Assembly (NCBI GenBank): GCA_024998565.1
Contig: JACOEM010000001.1
Location: forward strand, 394,485 to 458,484
DNA from: Nitrospira sp.
GTDB taxonomy: Bacteria > Nitrospirota > Nitrospiria > Nitrospirales > Nitrospiraceae
DNA: 64,000 nt
Direction of reading: 5' to 3'
A program made the translations under genes and the position numbers. The notes under the pieces were generated by a model. That model was not told where the DNA came from. It made no database searches and worked only from the letters and a program-made list of their open reading frames with translations. Positions 44,008 through 52,796 of the stretch are shown here, piece after piece (positions within the stretch are counted from its first letter, which is position 1; each line of letters starts with the position of its first letter).

Positions 44008-47000
44008 CTATGTGTCACTGGGATTCCTCACGCGGCGCCAGACCCCCGAGGGCATGTAGCGGTACCAGATGCCGTCTTCAGGGTCCAGCGCAGCCAGGTG
44101 CACCCACTCGTTGTGATAGAAATGTTGCAGCACCTCGTGCCGCGCAATGAGTTTCTCGATCCGCGGGCGTGAGGCTTCCACCAGCGTCAGGAGGCGCATG
44201 GGTTCATGATAGGGCAGGTCGTCGTTCATGACGGTTTGCCGGGCCAGCCCGAGCCGGAGATCGCTCCAGGGGCCGGACATGATGCCGATGCGGCCGACGA
44301 CGTTATGATAGATCTTGCTTCCGCTTCCATAGACCTCGTTGTCGACGGCCGAGAAATAATGCTCCATGTTGATCCACTGCGCCACCACCTGCGGCGCGGT
44401 CAGCAACACTTCCAGCCAGCGGTCCGTCGGATCTTCCCGATAGTCGTATGAGTGAAGGAAGATACGCCCGGCCAGGTTCAATCCCTTGGTCAGCTCCCGG
44501 CGGCCGATGATGAAAGTTGTGTTGCCGGACAGGCCCCATTCCGGCCGCACCTGGCTCCAGTCCGCGCTCCGTCCGGCCACATGCGCCGAAGCCTGGTTGA
44601 GAGGCAGGACCGTTCCCACATCGGGGAACCGGCTGCAGCGCTCCTGGCTGGTCAGTTGCGCGGCTTCGCGTAAGTCGTCGTACAATCGGGCCACGTCCTT
44701 GCGGTGGGTCGGCGGCGCATCTTCGAGATCGAACAGGTGTACCTCGTCCGTCGTGGTATCGACCTGCCCGGCGAGGAAGTGGGTGTCTGACGGGATTTCG
44801 ATACCGCGTTTCGCCAGCCGTTCCCGCACCGGCGGACGATTGGCCATCGCCGCCAGCACGCGCGCGTTCGGTTTGCCTTCGTTGCCGCCGCAGGCGCCGC
44901 AGTCCAGCGCCGACTCGAACGGGTTGTTCTCGGTGGTGCTGCCATGGGCGCAGACGAGCACGAGGCGGGCGAAATTTCTCACCAGGCCCATCATGCGCAG
45001 GGCGGTTTCCACGGTCAGAACCTGTTCTTCGAGCGTGAAGCCGGTGCGCGTGATCCGTTCTTTCTGGCGGGAGGCCGCGCGACGATTGATCCGGTAGTGC
45101 CGCCGGAGTTCTTCGAGGAAGGCGGTGAGTTGGTCGGCGGAGAGATCGACCGATTTGGCCGCGTCGCTGAGGAACGGTTCCACCGGGGCATCCTCGTCCA
45201 GCGCGCGCCGCCGCAGGGCCTCGACGAATTCGGCCTCGACCCGCGATCCATGCAGCCCGAACCGATCGCGCAGCGCTTTCCAGATCAAAGCCCGTTGTTC
45301 GGAGACCACCATTTCCTCGGTTTCGGCCGGCGCCAGTTTGTCCACCGTGAGAATCGTGGCGATGGGGGGAACAAATAACCGCCGCACCCAATTGGTCAGC
45401 CGCTTGTAGAGGGCGGGCAGCATCGTTTTACCCATCATGGGCAGCGCGTAGAACCAGCCCAGGGATTCCACCATGACATAGGGGGTGACGACGTTCTCCT
45501 TCAGATCGTGCAGCAGCGTATGTCCGGCGTGGACCAATTTCGCGCGCGACTGGTGTTTGGACACGTAGTGATCCAGATAGCTGCGGGGGATCTCCCGCAC
45601 CTCGTTTTTCGCGCGCATGATGACCGGGAACTGCTCGGTCTCGTGTTCTTTGCCCCAGGCCCGATACCGGATAAAGACCGCGAAGAAACCGGCAAACCCG
45701 TAGGTGTCGTTTGCGCCGGTCGATTCCAGGTGGCGGCGGAACGGCTCGGAGCGCACATCGATGCAAAAGACCGATTGGGAATGGGGCCGCACCGGCGGAT
45801 GGTGCTCGGCGGAGACCGGTTGGGGTTTGACCGGCGCGCGCAGCAACATGCCGAAGAGGTGATCCTGATATCCGGCCTCGAAGGCCTTGAGCCACACCGG
45901 ACCATGCGCGGATTCGGGAAAGGCGTCGATCCAATCCAGCAGGGTGCGAAGGGCCGTCAGCGGACCGTCCATCAACAGCGCCGGAACGATCTCGAGCGCC
46001 TGGGCCAGCGTGAGCAGGCGTCGCGCCATGAGCCGCTGCGCAGCCCGTTCGCGGCGCGGTCCGAATTCGATCTGATCGTGATGGGTGAGTGACTCCCATT
46101 CAGGGGCGAGGGCCGGCGTGCCCTGCTGCCGGTGTCTCGTGTCGGCATGCAGGCGGGCGACCCGGTCGGCCATGGAGGCGGGAAGTCGTCCGGCGGCCCA
46201 TTCCTTGTGCATGAAGTACGCATGCGACTGCTGCGCCATGTAGGCCATCACCGCGGGATAGGTCCCTTCGATGCCCAATTCTTCCCGGCAGACTTTCTGG
46301 ACCAGTTCGCGCACATACCACAAGCGCACGGCGAGAAACTTCACCAGCCCGACGGGGTAGGCCTGCTGCCAGGCATAGCCGGTTTCTTCCGCGCGCCATT
46401 TGATGAAGCCGGCCCAACCTGGAAGGGCTGCAAGTTGGAGCGACAGGTAGTCCTGCCGGAATGTCATGGGGATCGCCAGCGTGTCCAGGCAGTCCAATAC
46501 GGCGTCTTCGGGATGCTCCGGCAGTGCCGTAATTTTCCGGCGGCTGTCCTCAATGCCGCAGGTCGTCCATTCTTTCCCGGCCACCTGCTTCCAGGCGGCG
46601 TAGAGGCCCTGGTCCCGACCCGGCATCGGCCAGGTGGCGTGGCCTTCGTCTAGAAACGCTTCGCACCATTTGACCAACTCGCTGTTGATCTGTTCGACGA
46701 TCCGGGTGCCCAGGGTCTGGTCGCACCAGTTGGAGAGGGTGAGATGATGGCCGAGGGCATCCGAATCCGACCGGACCGTGGCGGCCATCCGTTCCGCCAC
46801 CGTCGGTGTGGAGAACGAGCCCAGTCGTTCGGCCAGTGCCTCGACCTGCTCCTCGTTCGGCTCCCGTTCCATCAATCGATCGAGTGGTTCGTCGGTCGCG
46901 GTGGCCAGTCCATGGGTCAGGCAGGCTCGCAACACTTCACGATGGGCAATGCGGCAGGGGCCAAGATCGACTTCCTGCTCGAGCGCGAGGGGCGCCAGGG

Positions 47001-47277
47001 CCTCGTCGATATGGCGGACCAGAATCCTGCCCGATTTCAGATAGCGCCGATACATGTCACCGGGGAGATACCCGTTGCCGCCCAGGAATTGGTGGCCACG
47101 TCGGACCGTTTCGGTGAACGGGAGATACTCGAGGCTGTGGAGCGGATTGTGATGGACGAAGGTCCGCATCGGCCAATACTGCGCGATGACTTCGCTGGCG
47201 AGGCGGATCGTGCCCCGCAGTTCCATGCGGCGGGCTTCGAGGTCTGCCGGGTCGTCGGCGCGGATCACCGGGTCCAT
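44008..47277 (-). CDS. dabA: DabA (DUF2309) carbonic-anhydrase-like subunit of DIC transporter
   Basis: 1089 residues. The DUF2309 landmarks include QYWPMRTFVHHNPLHSLEYL near the start and a beta-carbonic-anhydrase-like site: Cys and Asp in SVFCIDVRSEPFRRH (about 503-506), His in VCAHGSTTENNPFE (about 776) and Cys in DCGACGG (about 794). It works with a proton-pumping NuoL-like subunit to hydrate CO2 one-way to bicarbonate at the inner membrane face. It is longer than the characterised Halothiobacillus DabA2 and overlaps the upstream subunit gene by 13 bases. Confidence 0.93.
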   Translation of the reverse strand: MDPVIRADDPADLEARRMELRGTIRLASEVIAQYWPMRTFVHHNPLHSLEYLPFTETVRRGHQFLGGNGYLPGDMYRRYLKSGRILVRHIDEALAPLALEQEVDLGPCRIAHREVLRACLTHGLATATDEPLDRLMEREPNEEQVEALAERLGSFSTPTVAERMAATVRSDSDALGHHLTLSNWCDQTLGTRIVEQINSELVKWCEAFLDEGHATWPMPGRDQGLYAAWKQVAGKEWTTCGIEDSRRKITALPEHPEDAVLDCLDTLAIPMTFRQDYLSLQLAALPGWAGFIKWRAEETGYAWQQAYPVGLVKFLAVRLWYVRELVQKVCREELGIEGTYPAVMAYMAQQSHAYFMHKEWAAGRLPASMADRVARLHADTRHRQQGTPALAPEWESLTHHDQIEFGPRRERAAQRLMARRLLTLAQALEIVPALLMDGPLTALRTLLDWIDAFPESAHGPVWLKAFEAGYQDHLFGMLLRAPVKPQPVSAEHHPPVRPHSQSVFCIDVRSEPFRRHLESTGANDTYGFAGFFAVFIRYRAWGKEHETEQFPVIMRAKNEVREIPRSYLDHYVSKHQSRAKLVHAGHTLLHDLKENVVTPYVMVESLGWFYALPMMGKTMLPALYKRLTNWVRRLFVPPIATILTVDKLAPAETEEMVVSEQRALIWKALRDRFGLHGSRVEAEFVEALRRRALDEDAPVEPFLSDAAKSVDLSADQLTAFLEELRRHYRINRRAASRQKERITRTGFTLEEQVLTVETALRMMGLVRNFARLVLVCAHGSTTENNPFESALDCGACGGNEGKPNARVLAAMANRPPVRERLAKRGIEIPSDTHFLAGQVDTTTDEVHLFDLEDAPPTHRKDVARLYDDLREAAQLTSQERCSRFPDVGTVLPLNQASAHVAGRSADWSQVRPEWGLSGNTTFIIGRRELTKGLNLAGRIFLHSYDYREDPTDRWLEVLLTAPQVVAQWINMEHYFSAVDNEVYGSGSKIYHNVVGRIGIMSGPWSDLRLGLARQTVMNDDLPYHEPMRLLTLVEASRPRIEKLIARHEVLQHFYHNEWVHLAALDPEDGIWYRYMPSGVWRRVRNPSDT

Positions 47278-48572
47278 GTCCCCTCCTGCATGGCGACAGT
47301 GGCCGGAGGTGCCGGTATGTATGAGTCGAAGAATCGCGAAGGGGCCGTGCCGAGGGCCAACAGCAACAACAACAGCAACACCAGCGAGGCGAACTCCGTT
47401 TGGCGCAAGTCGTCGTATCGCATATCCACGCGTTGCCGGCCGAAGATGAGTTGTTGCACCAGATCGGTGTAATACCAGGAGGCGGTGAGCCAGACGATCA
47501 TGACGACGGCAAAGGGCCCGGAGGGTGTAAACGTGGGCAGGAGCAACATGCCCAGGAACCCGGAAAACACGCCGAAGGGCGGCATGCCCAGCGCGGCGAG
47601 TGCCAGGAGCGCCAACAACGTGCTGAAGCGCGGCATGGGATAGGCGAGCCCGCCGAGTGCGCGGAGATCGATATCACCATACCGGGCCCGGATGGCATAC
47701 CAGGCCAGCAGCAGTCCGCTGGCCGCGAGCCCCACGGCACTGAGATAGACCGTCGCTTGCATGGGGGCGGTGCCGGTGTCGGCGACATACCACCAGAGCA
47801 GGCCGAAAAACGCGAGGGCGGCGTAGGCAAGCCGCGGGAGCGGGCGCGCCTGAATCAGCGCCCGGAGCGAACCGTAGAGGGCGCCCGCCAACGCCAGAAT
47901 CGCGACAGTGTGGAGGGCTGTGACGGTCAGGGTCGGGAGCAACGTCAGCAGGGTATGGAACCCGACTGTCGGCAGCAGCAAGGCGAGAAACGCGGGGAGA
48001 TTGCCGGGTAAGCCGGTCAAGGTCGCAATGAATCCGCTGTGAACGGGTAGGAGCGGCAGCAGCGTGGCGCAGGTGACCAACAGGGCCACCGTCGAGGCCG
48101 GTGTCGGGAGCACCAGGGCCAGCGCAGCCGACACCATGCTCAGTCCGTAGGCCGACAGTCCCCGCCAGGTCTCCGGCGTGGCGCCGGATTGATACCGATA
48201 CAGCAGGATGCAGAGCAAGCCGGGCAGCATCGGGAGCATGACGTCGTGCGCCGGTGCTTGAGCAGTGAGGATGCCCAGTCCCAGTCCCAGCAGCACCAGC
48301 GTCGCCGTCCAAGCCGGAGTATTGTCGCGGTGCAACGGTTGGCCGAGGAGCGAAAGAAACGCCGTCAGCGGGAGCAGGCAGAGAAACGGCACACCGGCCA
48401 GCGTGTCGCCCAGCGCCCAGGGTGTCCCGATGACGACGAGCAGGCTGGCGACCGTCGTCAGGAGGGCCGAGGTCTTCATCCGCTGGAGCGACGTGCGGAG
48501 GAACAGGCTGAGCGCCGCGCCGAGCAAGGGAACGGCCAGGAGTAGCCACGGTGTCATCCAGGTCTTGATCAT
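47265..48572 (-). CDS. Extra antiporter-like membrane subunit of the Dab locus
   Basis: 435 residues, almost wholly hydrophobic with about 12-14 predicted helices. It is a distant NuoM/MrpD (proton_antipo_M) relative: LPMLPGLLCILLYRYQSG, LVTCATLLPLLPVHSGFIAT, then MPPFGVFSGFLGMLLLPTFT. The catalytic Lys/Glu set of NuoL-type pumps is not evident here, whereas the neighbour at 48628 keeps it better. It is transcribed between DabB and DabA, overlapping DabA by 13 bases, which suggests a three-part complex. Confidence 0.75.
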   Translation of the reverse strand: MIKTWMTPWLLLAVPLLGAALSLFLRTSLQRMKTSALLTTVASLLVVIGTPWALGDTLAGVPFLCLLPLTAFLSLLGQPLHRDNTPAWTATLVLLGLGLGILTAQAPAHDVMLPMLPGLLCILLYRYQSGATPETWRGLSAYGLSMVSAALALVLPTPASTVALLVTCATLLPLLPVHSGFIATLTGLPGNLPAFLALLLPTVGFHTLLTLLPTLTVTALHTVAILALAGALYGSLRALIQARPLPRLAYAALAFFGLLWWYVADTGTAPMQATVYLSAVGLAASGLLLAWYAIRARYGDIDLRALGGLAYPMPRFSTLLALLALAALGMPPFGVFSGFLGMLLLPTFTPSGPFAVVMIVWLTASWYYTDLVQQLIFGRQRVDMRYDDLRQTEFASLVLLLLLLLALGTAPSRFFDSYIPAPPATVAMQEGTWTR

Positions 48573-48627
48573 GACCGGCCTCCGACAGCCCGGGCTGCGC
48601 CGTTGTTCGTGTGGCTGCGTTGCATGG

Positions 48628-50322
48628 TCACGACAACCGCTTTTCCAGGTGATGGGCGACGAGCGTCACGATCCGGCCGAACTTGAGATACAGCTGATCC
48701 AGGTACAGGCGGTTCATGAACAGGACATAGAGGCGGACGAGGAAGACGTCGATCCAACCGGGAATTGTGACCGTGCGCCCATGCGCATGCGCATAGAGAT
48801 AGAACCAGCTGAGGATCGTCAGCACCGTCGTGCCGACCACCAGACTGTCGAAGAGCCGGCCCGGCAGCGCCGCGGCCTTGAAATACGAGGCCACCACCTC
48901 CGGATTCGGATACAGAAAATGCGTAAAGCTCTCCACCGCAAAGAGGTATGTGAAGACGACGATGACGAGCGTGACCAGCATGGCGGCGGACACCTTCCAG
49001 GAGGCCACGGCCCGAATACGTGTCAGGGAAAGAATCGCCTGCGAGGAAGTGACCCAGATGAAGAACAGGAAAATCACTGTGCCCTGTGAATCGATCAGTG
49101 GAATGCGCAAGACGCCGTGCGTGACGAGCAGGATCACGAGCGGCAAGAGCAGCGTCGTCAGGAAGCCGGTCGACCAGGTCAGGTTGGAGAATTCGCTTTC
49201 CTCCGTCTCGCGGTCGATCGGCGGAAACGAGGGCTCCTGTCGGGCTTTATGGATCACGTTGCCGCAATTCAGGAAGACGGTGCCCTTGAACAGGCCGTGG
49301 GCGATCAGATGGAACACGGCGAGAGAAAACGCGCCCAGCCCGCATTCCATGATCATGTAGCCCATCTGGCCGATCGTCGAAAAGCCGAGCGTCTTCTTGA
49401 TGTCGTTCTGCGTCAACATCATGGTGGCGCCGAGCATCGCCGTGAGCATGCCGATCACAAACACCACGTGAAGGGTAGCCGGACTCAGTCCGTAGAGCGG
49501 GGCCAGACGGTTCAAGAGGAATCCCCCGGCGTTGATGATGCCGGCGTGCAGCAGCGCGTGGATGGGCGTCGGCGCATAGAGGGAGCGCGGCAGCCAGGTG
49601 TGGATCGGGAATTGCGCCGACTTGCCCATGGCGCCGACGAAAATCAGCAGGGTCACCGCCGTCACGCCGTTCATCTCCCAGCCGAGGTCCGGCCAAAGGG
49701 ACAGGGTGACGGGCGTGTCCGCGGCGCGGGCAAACAATGTCTGGAACTCGAATGTGCCGTACAGCGAATAAGCCAAGACGATACCGGCCAGAAACGCCGC
49801 ATCGCTGAGCCGCAACATCGTAAACGTGTTCGCCGCGCCGGACAGGGTGGCGGCATGCCCGTGGTTGTGCGCGAGCAGGAACAGCAGCCAGGAGAGGATC
49901 TGCCAGAAGACAAATAACATGACCAGGTTCGCGCTGGACACCATGCAGAGGAGCACCGCGGTCGTGATGCCGAGCATCCCGAGATACCGGCGATATCCGC
50001 GATCCTGATACATGTAGCCCATGGAATAGCGGTAGATGAGCATGGTCACGCCGGTGATGAGGACCATCATGACTGCGCTGAGCCGGTCGATATAGAACCC
50101 GATGGGGAAGGCAAGATTGGCGACGGAGGCCGTATCGTAGAACTGGATGGTGATCGGATCTCCGGAGGTGACCGCCACCAGGGCGATGAGGGACCCGAGA
50201 AATGCCGCCGCGACGGGGAGCAACCCGGCTCTGGCATTCTGGTCCTGCTCCGCACGATCGCCGGTCATCACGATGAAGGCCGTCAACAACGGCAACAGCG
50301 GGACGAGCGCGAGAAACGACAT
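48628..50322 (-). CDS. dabB: DabB, NuoL/proton-antiporter-like subunit
   Basis: 564 residues, about 14 transmembrane helices. The Proton_antipo core includes MLIYRYSMGYMYQDRGYRRY, GAMGKSAQFPIHTWLPRSLY with the conserved Lys, and LLHAGIINAGGFLLNRLAPL and LGFSTIGQMGYMIMECGLGA. This is the cation-coupled partner of DabA that uses the proton or sodium gradient. ATG 50322 is chosen at the family start; the longer in-frame version runs through the structured leader. It is the first gene of the operon dabB-435aa-dabA-PII. Confidence 0.9.
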   Translation of the reverse strand: MSFLALVPLLPLLTAFIVMTGDRAEQDQNARAGLLPVAAAFLGSLIALVAVTSGDPITIQFYDTASVANLAFPIGFYIDRLSAVMMVLITGVTMLIYRYSMGYMYQDRGYRRYLGMLGITTAVLLCMVSSANLVMLFVFWQILSWLLFLLAHNHGHAATLSGAANTFTMLRLSDAAFLAGIVLAYSLYGTFEFQTLFARAADTPVTLSLWPDLGWEMNGVTAVTLLIFVGAMGKSAQFPIHTWLPRSLYAPTPIHALLHAGIINAGGFLLNRLAPLYGLSPATLHVVFVIGMLTAMLGATMMLTQNDIKKTLGFSTIGQMGYMIMECGLGAFSLAVFHLIAHGLFKGTVFLNCGNVIHKARQEPSFPPIDRETEESEFSNLTWSTGFLTTLLLPLVILLVTHGVLRIPLIDSQGTVIFLFFIWVTSSQAILSLTRIRAVASWKVSAAMLVTLVIVVFTYLFAVESFTHFLYPNPEVVASYFKAAALPGRLFDSLVVGTTVLTILSWFYLYAHAHGRTVTIPGWIDVFLVRLYVLFMNRLYLDQLYLKFGRIVTLVAHHLEKRLS

Positions 50323-50535
50323 GCCGACCCCATGGCACTCATGAAAAGAAACAGGCCAGCCGACGGTCCTTGCAACAAGGAACCAACGACTGGCCTGCAC
50401 TGTCCCCGGCCTTTCCCTGAAGGGAAACACCGGCAAGACCCTACTGCCTGTCTCATCACATCCATGTGGTGGGTCCGGGCCACGCGCGATTCACGGCCTC
50501 TCGGCGGCACCACCGGAAAACTACGGTAGATGTAG
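50323..50535 (-). ncRNA. Probable structured leader RNA of the dab operon
   Basis: The roughly 200 bases before dabB are non-coding and rich in stems. CAGGCCAG (50352-50359) pairs with CTGGCCTG (50390-50397) around an inner stem GGTCCTTG/CAAGG-A-ACC. TTTCCC (50412-50417) pairs with GGGAAA (50422-50427) inside a longer CCGG-type stem. I cannot match it to a known riboswitch class. A promoter TTGCAA-17-TACATC on the minus strand near 50529-50557 would make it the 5' leader. Confidence 0.4.
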
Positions 50536-50651
50536 CCGCGCGCCTTCGTAATTGCAAGTAAAAAGTCGGCGCAGCAGGGCTTGGTGGCAAGACCGATGGG
50601 CCTGGTCGCCGGCGTCGTGCCGGACCGTTTGCCGACAGCGGTTGAAGGGGG

Positions 50652-50681
50652 TTGGAGTCTGCACATGGCGGTGACTATAAT
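50652..50681 (+). promoter_or_regulatory. Promoter of the DUF2294 gene
   Basis: TTGGAG (50652-50657) and a perfect TATAAT (50676-50681) with an 18-base spacer. The predicted start near 50688 places the in-frame ATG at 50665 inside the promoter and so excludes it as the translation start. The rest of 50536-50651 is the divergent spacer from the dab leader with no gene. Confidence 0.65.
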
Positions 50682-50727
50682 CGGCCGCGCGTTGTCTCGA
50701 TCAACCATTCAGAAGGATCTATTGCCT

Positions 50728-51090
50728 GTGGCGAGCAAGGGAGAGAAGGAAGCCGCTGTCCGGACGGCCATCATCAAGTTCGAGCAGGAATTTCTGGGCC
50801 GCGGCCCGGATGAGGTTCGCGTCTTCATTGTGCGGGACATGCTTGTCGTGCGGTTGAAGGGGGTGCTGACACCCGCAGAACGCCAGCTGGCCAAAACGGC
50901 CGAGGGCATCGATATGGTGAAACGACTTCGGCAGAACCTCATCGCGCAAGGTCGGGAGCGCCTCTGTGAACAGGTGATGGATCTGATCGGTGCGAAAGTG
51001 ACGGCGCTGTTTACCGACATCGACACCGTGGTCGGGGAGCGCATTTTTGTCTTCACGTTGGAATCGGACATCGAAGCCAATTTCCGGTAG
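50728..51090 (+). CDS. DUF2294 protein
   Basis: 120 residues matching DUF2294 from end to end: KFEQEFLGRGPDEVRVFIVR, then MLVVRLKGVLTPAERQLAKT, then VTALFTDIDTVVGERIFVFT. The family is widespread but of unknown function. GTG 50728 is chosen because it begins the domain, AAGGA lies 10 bases upstream, and earlier in-frame starts fall in or before the promoter; a TTG at 50722 is an alternative. It precedes selO by 20 bases. Confidence 0.78.
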   Translation: MASKGEKEAAVRTAIIKFEQEFLGRGPDEVRVFIVRDMLVVRLKGVLTPAERQLAKTAEGIDMVKRLRQNLIAQGRERLCEQVMDLIGAKVTALFTDIDTVVGERIFVFTLESDIEANFR

Positions 51091-51110
51091 CTCCAAGGTC
51101 AGGAAGCGCG

Positions 51111-52586
51111 ATGACAGCCCACAGTCTCGAAACCCTCACGTTCGATAACAGCTATGCGCGTCTGCCGGAGGTCTTCTACGCCAAGGTGAACCCGACGCCC
51201 TTCTCGGCCGCGCCGTTTCTCATCAACGCGAACCGGGCCGCGATGGAGTTGCTCGACCTCGACCCGGCGGAAGCGGCGCGACCCGAGTTCGCCGGGGTGT
51301 TCGGCGGGAGCCTGCTCATTCCCGGCATGGAACCGCTCGCCATGCTCTACTCCGGCCACCAGTTCGGCGTCTATGTGCCGCAACTCGGCGATGGCCGCGC
51401 GATTCTGCTCGGGGAAGTGAAGAACGGGCGAGGGGAACGCTGGGATCTGCATCTGAAGGGCGCGGGCATGACGCCGTTTTCTCGGGACGGGGATGGGCGT
51501 TCGGTGCTCCGTTCGGCCATCCGTGAATATCTCTGTTGCGAAGCGATGCATGGACTCGGCATCCCCACGACACGCGCGCTGTGTCTGGTCGGCAGCGACG
51601 ACAAGGTCTATCGCGAACAGGTTGAAACCGGGGCGACGATCGTCCGGATGGCCCCGTCGCATGTGCGCTTCGGCACGTTCGAAATTTTCTACTACCGGAA
51701 GCAGCACGAGCACCTGCAGCGGTTGGCCGATTACACCATCGAGATGCATTTCCCTGAACTTGCGCAGGCAGTCGACAAGTATGCCCGCTTCTTTGCCGGG
51801 GTGGTCCAGCGCACGGCGAAACTGATCGCGCACTGGCAAGCGGTCGGCTGGTCACATGGCGTGCTCAATACCGACAATATGTCGATCCTGGGCCTCACGC
51901 TGGACTATGGCCCCTACGGTTTCATGGATGACTACGACCCCGGCTTTATCTGCAACCACTCGGACTATAACGGGCGCTACGCCTTCAACCAGCAGCCCTA
52001 CATTGGACTCTGGAACCTGAGTTGCCTGGCGCAAACCCTGCTGCCGTTTGCGCCCAAGGAAGAGCTGAAAGCCGCGCTCGATGGTTACCAGACCAGCGTG
52101 GATCGGCACTATCACAACCACATGCGCGCCAAATTGGGATTGGTAGAGGACCGCGCGGAAGATGAGGCCCTGCTGCAAGAACTGAAATCGCTCATGGTGG
52201 GAAGCCGGGTCGATTACACGATCTTCTGGCGTGAATTGGGCACATTTTCATCCGATGCGGGGGCGAAGAACGAACGGCTGCGGGAACATTTCCTGAATCC
52301 GGAACGGTTCGATGCCTGGGCCGTTCAGTATTGCGACCGGTTGAAGAGCGAGCAAAGCCGCGACGACGAGCGGCGGAGCCGCATGGATCAGGTGAATCCC
52401 AAATACGTGCTGCGTAACTATCTCGCCCAAGGGGCCATTGAGAAGGCCCAGCAGAAGGACTATTCCGAGGTCGAACGGTTGCTGACCCTGCTGCAGCAGC
52501 CCTACACAGAACAACCCGGCATGAATTCCTACGCCGCCGCGCCCCCGAACTGGGGCAAGCACCTCAGCGTCAGCTGCTCGTCGTAG
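51111..52586 (+). CDS. selO: SelO/YdiU protein adenylyltransferase
   Basis: 491 residues of the SelO pseudokinase family that transfers AMP to protein Ser/Thr/Tyr. Landmarks are NSYARLPEVFYAKVNPTPFS at the start, YSGHQFGVYVPQLGDGRAIL, LHLKGAGMTPFSRDGDGRSV with the nucleotide-binding Lys, HGVLNTDNMSILGLTLDYGP with the catalytic-loop Asn and Asp, and the ending LSVSCSS whose Cys occupies the selenocysteine site of eukaryotic SelO. The role is in oxidative-stress control of metabolism. The full-length form suggests an active enzyme. Confidence 0.96.
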   Translation: MTAHSLETLTFDNSYARLPEVFYAKVNPTPFSAAPFLINANRAAMELLDLDPAEAARPEFAGVFGGSLLIPGMEPLAMLYSGHQFGVYVPQLGDGRAILLGEVKNGRGERWDLHLKGAGMTPFSRDGDGRSVLRSAIREYLCCEAMHGLGIPTTRALCLVGSDDKVYREQVETGATIVRMAPSHVRFGTFEIFYYRKQHEHLQRLADYTIEMHFPELAQAVDKYARFFAGVVQRTAKLIAHWQAVGWSHGVLNTDNMSILGLTLDYGPYGFMDDYDPGFICNHSDYNGRYAFNQQPYIGLWNLSCLAQTLLPFAPKEELKAALDGYQTSVDRHYHNHMRAKLGLVEDRAEDEALLQELKSLMVGSRVDYTIFWRELGTFSSDAGAKNERLREHFLNPERFDAWAVQYCDRLKSEQSRDDERRSRMDQVNPKYVLRNYLAQGAIEKAQQKDYSEVERLLTLLQQPYTEQPGMNSYAAAPPNWGKHLSVSCSS

Positions 52587-52618
52587 CCTCTCGTTTTCCT
52601 TCATCCGCATTATCTATT

Positions 52619-52637
52619 TGGATACGCGCTGTATCCA
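52619..52637. promoter_or_regulatory. Inverted repeat upstream of the sigma54-like promoter
   Basis: TGGATAC (52619-52625) and GTATCCA (52631-52637) are a perfect 7-bp inverted repeat with a 5-base spacer, about 82 bases upstream of the GG of the promoter at 52719. It may be an activator site, or the end structure of selO (stop 52586). Confidence 0.35.
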
Positions 52638-52718
52638 CGTCGATACATTGTCCTACGTACGGTTCGCACGACTGTGTCAGAAACGGCCGATTTCGCTTCG
52701 GTTCAGCCATCCGAAAAG

Positions 52719-52734
52719 TGGCACATTCCATGCT
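52719..52734 (+). promoter_or_regulatory. Sigma54-type promoter of the 1085-residue protein gene
   Basis: TGGCACATTCCATGCT has the full TGGCAC half and the GC half with exact GG-N10-GC spacing; the second half reads ATGC where TTGC is consensus. The predicted start point near 52745 leaves about 52 bases to the ATG at 52797. Confidence 0.55.
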
Positions 52735-52796
52735 GAATCACCCTAGTGGTAACGGGGTATGTCAACGAACCCGAGGCCTGAAGACAAGGATTGCCC

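Noticed and set aside
50581-50727. N-terminal extension of the DUF2294 protein from the ATG at 50665 or earlier
   Set aside because: A good promoter (-35 50652, -10 50676) covers this segment and the family domain begins at the GTG 50728.
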